Below, piece after piece: positions 28,600 to 38,572 of a DNA stretch of 64,000 nucleotides. This stretch comes from Limnomonas spitsbergensis (taxonomy: Eukaryota; Chlorophyta; Chlorophyceae; Chlamydomonadales), in contig JAYJMM010000079.1 in assembly GCA_037349105.1 (NCBI GenBank), forward strand, positions 1,364,001 to 1,428,000. Reading direction: 5' to 3'. A model generated the notes under the pieces. That model saw only the letters and a list, made by a program, of their open reading frames with translations, ran no database searches and had not been told where the DNA came from. The position numbers were made by a program, and so were the translations under genes. Each line of letters opens with the position of its first letter. Within the stretch, counting starts at the first letter, position 1.

Positions 28600-30661
28600 A
28601 TGGCCGTCTCTATGCGCGTTGCCAACAAGACTACCGTCCAGGCCTCAAGGTGTTTTTCTGTCCTCGTCGATGGGGTGCCTGTATTATTATTATTATCATT
28701 GATGTTCTTTGCTTATTTTATAGTCCGAAATCGTGCGTGCCTTCAAACCATCGGATTCTATCCTCATCAGCTCCTGACCCGCTTTTATGTCTTGTGTCTG
28801 AAGGGTATCCCGCGCCCAGGTTGTTTGCAAGGCCCAGAAGGCTGACTTCGGCCGTGTGGTCGCTGCCACTCTGGCTGCAACCACCATCCTGGCTGGGGTG
28901 AGACTGGCAGTGCCTGTGGGATGTTGTCGCTTCCGCCCCTGGATGAGATAAAGTTTGAACAACCATATGAGCGATGACATGGGCTCGAACGTCATCTTTA
29001 GAGATCTCGTTTTTGTGTCGGTAGCCCATTTTGTCCCTAGAGGATGTATCTCGTGCCTCGATCCTTTAACATACTGCCCCTGCCCTTTTCGATTGCACAG
29101 TCCGCCAATGCGCTCACCTACGACGAGCTACAAGGCCTGACTTACCTCCAGGTCAAGGGAACCGGTGTGGCTAACACCTGCTCCGTTCTCGAGGGAGGCT
29201 CCAGCGACCTGAAGGTCAGCCGATGACAGTGCAAGCATAATTGAAGTGGATTCTGTCTACTCGTTTCTCCGTCAAATTCCTGTCCTTCACCCTGGTTGGC
29301 CCATGTCATGTGTGGACACCACTGTTTGACTGCCTGGTTGCCTGCCAACAGAAGCATCCCTCCCCCAGCATTAGGAGATACTGTCCCCTGCAAACGACTG
29401 ACAATCCCCTGCTATTGGCTGTCCTCCCTCAAGGAGCTGAAGTCTGGTAACTACAAGCTTGAGAAGTTCTGCATGGAGCCCACCTCCTTCACTGTCAAGG
29501 AGGAGTCAGTGAAGAAGGGAGGAGAGTCTGAGTTTGTCAAGACAAAGCTCATGACCCGCCTCACGTACACCCTGGACTCGGTAAGTCCTTTGCCGCTCAC
29601 TAAGAGGAGGCCCATTTTCGTCTTTCCTACAAAGAGGATCATCTGAGACTGTTTCTGCATCGTTATACCACTGCCATGCACCACACCTGTTTTCTATAAC
29701 AGGATGACATCTGCCTCCGTCCTGTGGGAGATGTCAACATCTGTGACTTGTCAATGCGAGCTCTGTTTAGTGGCTGATTGTGCCCCCCCCCCCCCTTTCC
29801 CATGCAGATCACCGCCGACTTCAAGGTTGGAGGCAACGGCTCCGTTGAGTTTAAGGAGGAGGATGGCATTGACTACGCCCCCGTTACCGTGCAGCTCCCA
29901 GGAGGCGAGCGTGTGGCCTTCCTCTTCACCATTAAGCAGCTGGCGGCCTCAGGCACACTGGACAGCTTTTCTGGTGACTTCGTGGTGCCCTCATACCGCG
30001 GATCCTCCTTCCTCGACCCCAAGGTGAGGAGGCCTGAGTTCTAGACAATCAGGTTCATTGACCCCGTTTGTTGTTTTGTGAATCCTCCTTCAAACCCCTA
30101 ATTGAGGATCAAGGCCTAAATCACCTTTTTGCTAGAATTGCTGGCACAGGCCACTGCAGTTTGTTTTATGGTGTTGTCTGGTATTCGTCGTTGGGGTCTG
30201 TTGGCTATCGGCATGAAGGCCTCTGTCTAGGTATTGGTTTATGTCCTTGCTGTCTGTTGCCTCCGCGACAAATTATAATGGCAAATACCTACACACTGGG
30301 CTGCAGTGTCCCAGTGGCCATCTTTGAATTAATCCAATGCCTGCAGAGGCTCATTTGCTTGATTTAATTTTCCTTTACCCCTCTTTGCTTCCCTCAGGGA
30401 CGGGGTGGATCCACCGGTTACGATAACGCCGTGGCCCTGCCCGCGCGCGCTGACTCAGAGGAGCTGATGAAGGAGAACATTAAGAAGACTGGAGCCCTCA
30501 AGGGAAGCGCAGTCTTCTCGGTCGCGAAGGTAGATGCCGTCACCGGCGAGGTTGCCGGAGTCTTCGAGTCCATCCAGCCCTCTGACACTGACTTGGGCGC
30601 CAAGCCCCCCAAGGACATCAAGATCACTGGCCTCTGGTATGGACAGCTGACCAAGGCATAA
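28600..30661 (+). CDS. PSBO: PSBO, 33-kDa oxygen-evolving enhancer protein 1, six exons
   Basis: Manganese-stabilising extrinsic subunit of photosystem II, bound on the lumen side of the thylakoid near the Mn4CaO5 cluster. Exons 28600-28649, 28804-28897, 29101-29214, 29434-29580, 29808-30023, 30398-30661; phases agree and give 294 residues, the normal length for an algal precursor. Residues 1 to about 26 look like a stromal transit peptide; a hydrophobic lumen-targeting segment ([10 protein letters not shown]) ends at ANA, so the mature protein should begin LTYDELQG at residue 53. Cys75 and Cys99 match the conserved disulfide pair. Family blocks present: [84 protein letters not shown]. The first intron is the least certain: I used acceptor 'ctgaag|ggtatcc' because only it fits the phase of donor 'caag|gtgttt'. 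Introns are short and lack the junction repeats seen in neighbours. Confidence 0.97.
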
Positions 30662-31048
30662 GCGCCGCCCTTCCAGACTTGTGTGAATGGAGGTTGTTCT
30701 GAGATTGTCTGGTCGTGAAGTTGCGGCTTAGCGGTTGTGCAGAGAGGGTGGTGTGCTGGTAGAGGAGTGTGAGGGCCATCACTCACAAACTAAGTGCATG
30801 GAACACTGAGCGACTGGAGATTTTTTTCCGGCTGGGTTGTGTCCATTGTGATGACGTGTGCTCCAAAAGCACGCTGAATAGGAACAAGAGGAGTGGATAG
30901 GATGTAGGCGGTTTATATGTGGCTTCTGCCAGTTGGTGATATGGATTAGGCTGCTGGTTCAATATATTTCAAATATAACACATATTTGAAAAGTGTCATC
31001 TCATTCTTAGCACTGAACCATGCAAAACCGGTCTCTGCATCTGCAAAT

Positions 31049-31053
31049 TGTAA
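31049..31053 (+). terminator. TGTAA poly(A) signal, PSBO
   Basis: TGTAA lies 388 bp after the stop codon, giving a 3' UTR of ordinary algal length. Assigned by motif and position. Confidence 0.5.
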
Positions 31054-31124
31054 CATATTTTTGCAGGCCAAAGTTGAGATTTGGAAAGTAGAACAGACAC
31101 ACCTAGTCCCCACAGTCAATCATG

Positions 31125-31765
31125 TTCAACCTGTGGGTCCTGCTCACAATGTTTGACCGCAGAGGGGCCCAACTGTCTCGTCCGTAACTTGAACTGTTAC
31201 TTAAATGACTAGTGACTACAGCTGAGTTACGACATCACTCACTTGCAGCGCACGCTAGATGCCCTGCATGACTATGTGGCTGTCAAACAGCTCCTGGTCA
31301 ACGCCAGCAGGACAGATATTGGAGTTTAGTTGAGCAGCCCCAGCAATCAGGCCACTACAGTGTACGGCCCAGATAGGAAAGAGCTGGAAAGTGTCCAGAA
31401 ATGTAAGTCCCTGTGCATCATCCAGCACGAGAGGAAGGCCATGCAAGGTAGAGAGGAGCGTTTGGCTGCCGCGTAGCAGCGTGTCCGCTGCTGCCGCCGC
31501 CGCCTCATGTATCATCTGTCTACACCACATCCGGTTATCTTTTTATCTTATCGTATTTAGAGGCTCTGTTGAGGGTTAGTCTCTAGTGGAACTCAGGTGT
31601 TGGACTTGGTCTTCGTTGCCTTCCTGGCCTCTCCTTTTGTTCCTTTCCCCATCTCTTCCTTTTAGTTCCTTCTTTACTCCCTTCTTTAGTTCCTTCTTTA
31701 CTCCCTTCTGGCGCCCACTCGGCGAACTTTGAGCGGGCCCAGAGGTGTAACGTTATTGACACATC
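31125..31765. mobile_element. Degenerate LINE tails flanking an unassigned stretch
   Basis: 31130-31190 resembles the inverted LINE tail ('acctgtgggtcctgctcac', 'ggggcccaactgtc'). 31600-31765 is a direct tail with C/T-rich 3' UTR ('ggcgcccactcggcg', 'gagcgggcccagaggtgt'). The sequence between (31200-31600) has a minus-strand open frame of 91 codons that I do not recognise. Confidence 0.55.
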
Positions 31766-33058
31766 CGGGTTGGCGTTTGTCTATGCAGCGCCTGCGGCCA
31801 ACTACGATGATGTGGTGTGGGCCACCGATCACCTTAGGCCGCGGCATTGCCTGAAGATCAGGATGCAGTCTAGCTTCCTCCAGCATCTACGTCAGGCTGA
31901 AGAGGTACCAGCTAGGGGGTCAGAAGGGAGCTGCAGATCCAGCAGTTACAGCCAAGTTGGTGGCAGCATGCTAAGGAGATGAAGTCCAGGGCGTTTTTCA
32001 CACGTGCACGGCTCTTTGTCAATAGGGTGGAGGTGACCGCATGTGTTTTTGCTTTCATTTGTCAGGTTCAGCTTTGACTAAAAGTCCTTGATGGGATGAC
32101 TATCCCCTTGATTATCACAATTCCTATGTCTAGTCTCTATATGTTTGTATCATCGTTTCTAAACCACTAATGCAACATTGAAATCGCTCACTTACAAAAG
32201 TTTCACATATGGTACTCATCCCAATGATTTATATACACAGTTCACACTTTTAAACACTTCACTCACGCGTTACACAGTTTCTCACCCAGTTCACACATTT
32301 TAGAACACTGTAACTCACTTAAGTTTCGCCCACGCATCAGTTTTAACACATACTTGTACAATTTCACTTAAACTTTCTTGTTTCCTTCTTAATTCTCCTA
32401 AGAGGCGTCCAACCGAACTATTTTGCACCCACGTCATGTTTTATGGCTGGGGCTAATCTTCTGCACTATGGGTTTCATTCCTACGCTACTGCTCGGTGGT
32501 TGTGTGTTGGTTGCTTTCCCAGGGGGGTCACTGGTTTTCGCTCGCTGTCCTAGCGTATCTAGTGCCTGTACCGGTTTACGGGCACAAGTCCCATGCATCA
32601 AATGTGATGCCCCGTCGGACTGTAAAAGCTTTACAAAGTTCACCAAACTTCACTTCGCTTCTACAATGCAGCGATCGCACCAGCAGCACAGAGAAACAGC
32701 CCACTCATGGCGGCAGGCATGGCGGCAGGCATGGCCGTAGGCATGGCGGCAGGCATGGCGGTAGGCATGGCGGCAGGCATGGCGGCAGGCATGGCGGCAG
32801 GCATGGCGGCAGGCATGGCGGCAGGCATGGCGGCAGGCATGGCGGCATGGCATGGCGGCAGGCATGGCGGCCGACATGCAGCTCGCGCTTCGACAGAACA
32901 CCGGAGGGCGCACATGGTGCGGTGAGGGCCATGAAGTGTAACGTCATTGTTATGGTGCGGTGAGCTGATAGAGGCATTGAAGGAGTTGGAGCGTGGTGCA
33001 GCTGCCCCAAACTGTGCGAGGCAGTCTATAACTTGCAGCCGCTCCACGTCCCAGAGGT
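31766..33058 (+). mobile_element. LINE ORF fragments interrupted by unrelated sequence and a minisatellite
   Basis: 31780-31990 matches 46180-46390 ('gttggcgt.tgtct', AFVYAA.AANYDDVVWA). After about 650 bp of other sequence (AT-rich 32040-32400, then the repeat shared with 8310-8390), the match resumes at 32650-33058 ('ttcgcttctacaatgcagcg', 'gttggagc....cagc'). The 12-bp array at 32706-32872 expanded within it. Confidence 0.65.
32706..32872. repeat. 12-bp tandem repeat GGCATGGCGGCA in a LINE fragment
   Basis: About 13 copies of a unit that corresponds to 'catggccgcagccatggcg' in the LINE copy at 46437. Because 12 is a multiple of 3, long Met-Ala-Ala-Gly and His-Ala-Cys-Arg frames appear; they are artefacts. 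Confidence 0.92.
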
Positions 33059-33059
33059 C

Positions 33060-33750
33060 AATGACGTTACACCACTGGGCCATGCTGCAAAGCTCAGCCG
33101 CGTCGGCGTCCCAGAGGTGCTACACATAGTGGACGCAGCCTTTCACAAAAGCCAGGGTCTCCCACCCAAGCCTGCCCCTACTGCCCCGGCACAACTTGAA
33201 GAACTCTCTAGCACCGTTCGGAGGACCTGCCCATCCCGGCTCCCTAAGTTGATCCTGCACGCAAGCACCATGCAACGCGTCCTCCACATGCTCACCGTCT
33301 CCCCTAACCCAACATCGCTGGCAGCACCGTCTGTCACGCTACTGACCGTTGCGCCGTCCTCTAGTGTCAGCCGTGCTGACTGCGCTGAGCCGCAGTCTTA
33401 CGTTTGTGCGCACGCAATCACCCTCTCTTCGGCTGGTGCGGCCCCTGGCCTACGCCCGCCGAAGACCGAAACCAGGCGCGATAGGCGGCCGCAGACCTGT
33501 GTTCAGTGGCAGGATCTCTGGGGTCCCCTCTGCCAGCTGCATCCAGCTGCGCCCGCACGTATGCTGCATCAACTAGCCCTGGCACCTTGGTGACAGGTAG
33601 TGGCTGTAGGTCAGTCGCTGCCTGATGCAGTTTGAGTCGGCTGATCCCAGCTCCAGCTCCAGCAAGGCACTTAGCAATTCACCGCACCAATTGCGTCCTC
33701 GGGTGCCCTGCCTGACAGCGAGCTGCATGTCAGCCGCCATGGCTGCCGCC
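33060..33750 (-). mobile_element. Inverted LINE 3' fragment
   Basis: From the tail ('gttacaccactgggccatgc') leftwards on the minus strand: zf-RVT region with VEDAL-like context (33143-33340, frameshifted), and upstream ORF sequence at 33480-33740 that is the complement of 46440-46700 ('agctgcatccagctgcgcccg'). Confidence 0.75.
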
Positions 33751-33754
33751 ATGA

Positions 33755-34440
33755 GTCAATGACACAACACCTCTGGGCCCCGCTTAAATAGGCTCGGCCG
33801 CATGGGCGCCCAACTGTCCCGTTGGGTGAAAAGAGAAGGAACTTTAGGTAATAAGAAGGAAAGAAGGAGAAAAACACAAAGGAGAGGGAAATATTCCCCC
33901 CGAAAGGAAAAGGCTGCCCGAAGTATATCTGCCCCTCTCAAGCCTGTTCCCCAAGAAGGCAAAGAAAAGCAACAAACTAGGCCTCAATAATGCCTACTAC
34001 GTCCTCATCACAAATCAGAGCCTCCCACCCAAGCCTGCCCCAGTACAACTGTCTGTGGCGCCCTCTGGGGGGCCTGTCCAACCTCTCTCCCTAAGCCTCT
34101 CCTTCACGCTAAGAAGGCACTAGAAACAGACATGCAGTTCGTCCTTGACATGCTTGCCATCTCCCCTCGCCCAACACCGCTGGCAGCAGCGTGTCGCACG
34201 TTGTTGCCCGCTCTGCCGTCCTCTTGTGTCAGCTGTGCTAACCGCACCGAGCCCCAGCCTCAAGTTCGTGCACACACAAGCGCACGCCCTTTTGCTGGTG
34301 CGGCTCCTAGCTTGTGACAACACGGCGCCCGCCGTAGACTGGAACCAAGCGCGGTAGGCGGCCGCAGACCTGTGCTTGGTGACAGGGTACCCGGTCTGGA
34401 CTGTCAGCCGCTGCGGGATGGTGTACGTCCAGCTGGGGCC
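33755..34440 (-). mobile_element. Second inverted LINE 3' fragment
   Basis: Tail at 33757-33830 ('acaacacctctgggccccgc', 'gcgcccaactgtcccg'), an A/G-rich complement of the 3' UTR to about 34010, then the zf-RVT region at 34030-34320 with the LGAVSTADTRGR motif on the minus strand. It follows the previous copy head to tail. Confidence 0.8.
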
Positions 34441-35375
34441 ACAGGGTTCAGGTTCAGGGTTGTGGATAGAGGCTTGATGATCTATGGTGAAGATTAAGGT
34501 TTATATCTACTGTCAGCCGCTGCGAGATGGTATACATTCAGGTGGGGCCGCGGATTCAGGTTCAGGGTTCTAGGTTGAGATTTAGGTTACGAGCTGCAGG
34601 ATTTAGGGTTCAGGGTTCTAGGTTAAGTTTTAGGTTACGAGCTGCGGGATTGAGGGTTCAAGGTTCTAGGTTGAGATTTAGGTTATAACCTGAATGCTTG
34701 AGGGTTCAGGGTTCTAGGTTGAGATTTAGTTTATGAGCTGCAGGGTTCAGGGTTCTAGGTTGAGATTTAGTTTTTGAGCTGCAATATTGAGGGTTCCAGT
34801 TGGAATTTATATTTATGTTATGAGCTGCGGGATTGAGGGTTCAGGGTTCTAGGTTGAAATTTAGGTTATGAGTTGCAGTATTGAGGGTTCAGGGTTCTAG
34901 GTTGAGATTTAGTTTATGAGCTGCAGGATTGAGGGTTCAGGGTTCTAGGTTGAGATTTAGTTTATGAGCTGCGGGATTGAGGGTTCAGGGTTCTAGGTTG
35001 AGATTTAGGTTACGAGCTACAGGATTGAGGGTACAGATTTCGAGGTTAAGTTTTAGGTTATGAGCTGCGGGGTTGAGGGTTCAGGTTTCTAGGTTAAGAT
35101 TTAGGTTTTGAGCTGCGGGATTGAGGGTTCAGGGTTCTAGGTTGAGATTTAGGTTATGAGCTGCAGGATTGAGGGCTCAGGGTTCTAGGTTGAGATTTAG
35201 GTTATGAGCTGCAGGGTTCAGGGTTCTAGGTTGAGATTTAGTTTATGAGCTGCATGATTGAAGGTTCAGGGTTCTAGGTTAAGATTTAGGTTATGAGGTG
35301 CGATATTGAGAGTTCAGGGTTGAGATTTAGGTAATGAGCTGTGGGATTCAGGTTCAGGATTCGAGGTTGAGATGA
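34440..35375. repeat. 48-bp minisatellite, about 18 copies
   Basis: Units contain 'gggttcagggttctaggttg', 'agatttaggttatgagctgc' and 'aggattga', with small deletions in several copies. It fills the space between LINE fragments and the kinase exon; it may be intronic to that broken gene. Confidence 0.93.
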
Positions 35376-35465
35376 AGGTGTGGCTATGGACAAGATTTCA
35401 TTTTCACCTACAAGTCCCACTTCAAGATCTTGTACACAATAAAGCCTAACATGTATTTGACGCAG

Positions 35466-35609
35466 TCTCTCAAACACCTGCAGCGGATCCTTCATGTGGA
35501 CTACAAATTCCCGCACAACCTCAAGATCTCTGAGGACTGCAAGGACCTCACGGCCAATATCCTGGTAACAGATCCCACCAAGCGTCTCCCCATCCAGGAA
35601 ATCTACATG
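35466..35609 (+). pseudogene. Serine/threonine kinase C-lobe exon, cut by a LINE tail
   Basis: After acceptor 'ttgacgcag' the frame reads LKHLQRILHVDYKFP, then ISEDCKDLTANILVTDPTKRL, then IQEIYMQ. This is the end of the kinase C-lobe (subdomain XI, SnRK2/CaMK-like 'I..I....y.fP...iS..C..L...iLv.dP.kRi...ei'). Where the family has His-Pro-Trp the sequence changes to the inverted LINE tail 'cctctgggccctgctgaatc'. No kinase N-lobe or DFG/HRD motif is found nearby, so the fragment is probably dead, or an exon of a gene whose other exons lie in sequence I could not read. Confidence 0.65.
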
Positions 35610-35975
35610 CAACCTCTGGGCCCTGCTGAATCGGCTAGGCCGCCTGGGCGCCCAACACAAAAATGGAAGAAGGGAAGGAGAGAAGGGGAGGGAACAGAAA
35701 GCAGAAAGAAATCCCCCCACCAAAAGGAATGCTAGTGTCACAAACGTCCCTTGCCCGTGTAGAGAAAAGGCATGGGCAAGGGAATTTTTGAGAAACGGGA
35801 AATGCAAGAAAAGAACAAAAAGAGAAAGACCCCTAAAGGAACCCCCTCCCCCAGCGAAATGAAAATAAACCAAATTTCCCAGCCCCCCCAAGAAATAGTC
35901 GCCCTCAATGATGTGAGTCACGACCTCCACAATAACCAGAGCCTCCCACCCTAGCCTGGCCCCGCACCAGTGATG
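35608..35975 (-). mobile_element. Inverted LINE 3' end inserted in the kinase exon
   Basis: Tail 'acctctgggccctgctgaat' + 'cggctaggccgcctgggc', then the A/G-rich complement of the 3' UTR, ending with 'cagagcctcccaccctagcc', which matches 34015-34035 of the previous copy. Confidence 0.75.
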
Positions 35976-38572
35976 AAAATATACAGTATGAGTGTACAGC
36001 TGGTACGGCATGTTAGTGATGGCAATGGACTGGTAATTTCCGGGGTCAAGGGTGTCTCCCCTTATGAAGAAAGGCTGAAATGCTGAATCCTGGGTGGTTT
36101 ACAAGCGAAGTCAAGGCACCCCACCCCTGCAAAGCCATCAAAGTTACCTAGTCCTGCTACAAATGTATGTGCACATGCTGCTGCTCCCCTTCCGAGTTGT
36201 TGTCGACCCTGTCCTTAATGTGCCATGATGGCATGATGGCATGATGAGCCCTGCATCAGATGACGTACATGACGTGCCCTACCTGTTTCCACATGCATGC
36301 AGACCAGCCCTGGGGGACCAGCCGATCTACGGGCATCACACTGGCACGTCCTACATGATGGAGTAGATGGAGGGAGAGCGGCGTTATGGGATAAGGGTTT
36401 AGTAGAGGCCATCATCAGAAAGAGGGGGGGGATAAGCCGTTTCCTCTTGTCAAGAAGGTGCATGTGCAACAGGTGCAAGCACAGCTGACATATCAAGTTC
36501 CTATGCAAGAAGTGGATGCATGGTTGCATCCATCCTAATAGAAAGCGTTGAAGCGAGCATGGCTCGAAGTGGGCTGTTACTAGCAGGCTGTACAAAAGGG
36601 TAGGTTTTCAGCAGGGGAACCCCGCCTCACCCGCCGTACAAGCATCGTGTACATGTCCCCTCTCGAATGATTCAGCGCTTTACTTTACTTTGTAATCAAA
36701 TTGCAAGGTGACGATAAAGATAATGGTTTCATCACTGCTGATGATGCGTGCGACAGGTGTATCACATGTCGGCAAGGCAGCGCGTCTTCAGGTCGGTGTG
36801 CGAGTCCGTCACGAGCTTCCATGCATTGTTTATTAGTTTTGCACATAGAGTGAGGACCACACCACCCTCACAATGCCTTGATAGTGTCTGTCAATCGGTT
36901 ACAACTTTGACGTCAAACATCCATATATCCACCTGCTCGCATATAAACAGCATGAGTCGTGCTTCATTGATTGATTACTGTAACGATGCCCTCGTGGGTA
37001 ATACTACATGCTCTTGATTGATGTTCCGGTTTCCATCCCTTGACTTTGTTCCTCTGTACCGATCTTCAACCAACCTGTCATGATGATTCAGTCTCAGACC
37101 TACCGACTCATGTCGTTGCCTAGCATCATCACCATTGGTGGCCTATCCAAATTTCGGACGCACTGCTGCATGTGTAGCTAGCTTGGCCGGATTAAGTGGG
37201 GTACAGTGTTTCAACCTTGGACTGCTCCGCCTATCCCAAATTTACTCAATGTTAGGGATCGATGGACGGAGCAATCCAATGTTAAAACACTGGGGTCCAG
37301 GATCGGCATATCCAAGACATACCCAAGCAACTTGTTGACCCGCCTGATTACTCGCACCTGGTCTAGCTTCTTTCAGTTGCTCCTCCTTCAATCGCAGTGC
37401 CATCTCCGCGTTTTTACCTCCTTGTTTCCACGCTGCCGTCAATTAATTCGCAGGTATGCTCTGCGGCGCCGTCTAGGCAAATCCGAGAAATATTTCAACA
37501 GGGAAATAATACAGGTGAGCGAGAACGAAGAACCCTTCTCCCGGCGGTTCCCGGTAGCATGCAAAGACAGTCTGGATCGTCTAGAATTTCAGCAGATGGG
37601 TGAAATACCGTATGTTGCCATACGAGATCTGGCTTCTGCAGTGGTCAATCTGCGAGCGCTACCTGCTACCTGTCGAGAAAAGTTGCGGAACAACGGAAGT
37701 ATGATGACTGGTTCACACTGCTGCCAGTGTCGTAGTAGGGTCGACTGAGGACTGACTGAGTGCACTCATGAGTGGTGTGGGAAGGATCCAGTCAAGCAAC
37801 CTCGACTGCAAAGAAAATTGATGGTTCAGAAATATTGGGAGCGTGCATCACTCAGTCAACATGTCGGCCTCTCATCATGCATCAAAAATCACCTGCTCCG
37901 CTCAACCATCTGTCATCTCACCCATCCATCCGTCAATACCATGCCATCAACTAATCAACAGGCATGTGAATCGGTTTGACCTGCTGCCTGTACTGTAGTA
38001 ATAATATTCCTTACAACTGATTCAAATGATGGCATCTCAGCAGATGCGCATGTCCATGCGACACTGCCTAGCTAATGGGCCTGGCTGCCGGCTGAGTGTC
38101 GATGACAGAGGCTGGGCAGCTCCAGTGCATTCTTGGCTTCTATCCTAGCTAGCCAGCTGCTCCTACATGAGCATTCATGACTAGGCGATATTGATCGACC
38201 TGTCATGCATCTTTTGCCCGATAGCTATTGCTTCAAGCCAGATTGGAAACTGAAATCTGAGTATGACACAGGCGGCGCGAAACGCGCTCGTGGCACATTC
38301 TTCATCCCCGCCAGATTTTGCTGAGCTGTCTTTGTTCTCATGACTGACACGGCCAACCACCGCTACCGTGAACCTCTGATGAAGAGACACTGCCGCGCCT
38401 GCTGCAGCCCTCATGCCAGGAGTTCAGTCTGGCCAGCAATCAGAGAGAAGGAATTGTGAGCCAAGGAAGGGGCCTACAGGAAATGAGGAGTTCTGTTTTT
38501 TCCACCATGCCTTGGAGTCCGTCCATGACTGACGGTATTTATGCCCTGGTCCCCCCTGCTTGCTGCATGCAG
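35976..38572. other. Stretch without a recognisable gene
   Basis: No family resemblance was found. 36450-36530 (+) has a Cys-rich frame with an internal stop (RRCMCNRCKHS, then HIKFLCKKW) that could be the relic of a transposase zinc finger. 37206-37748 (+) is open for 180 codons, with a GT-flanked segment ending 'gaaataatacag|gtgagc', but it matches nothing I know. The 5' exons and promoter of the coiled-coil gene may lie here. Confidence 0.4.

Noticed and set aside
28650..28901. Alternative PSBO exon 1 donors at 28660 and beyond, joined to acceptor 28819/28820
   Set aside because: They also keep the frame but have poor donor context; donor 28650 with acceptor 28803/28804 keeps phase and gives a transit peptide of usual composition.
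36215..36595. Possible transposase zinc finger near 36450 and its antisense frame
   Set aside because: Internal stop, no catalytic domain nearby, similarity too weak to name a family.
37206..37748. 180-codon plus-strand frame
   Set aside because: No recognisable motif; could be chance or part of an unknown gene, so only noted.
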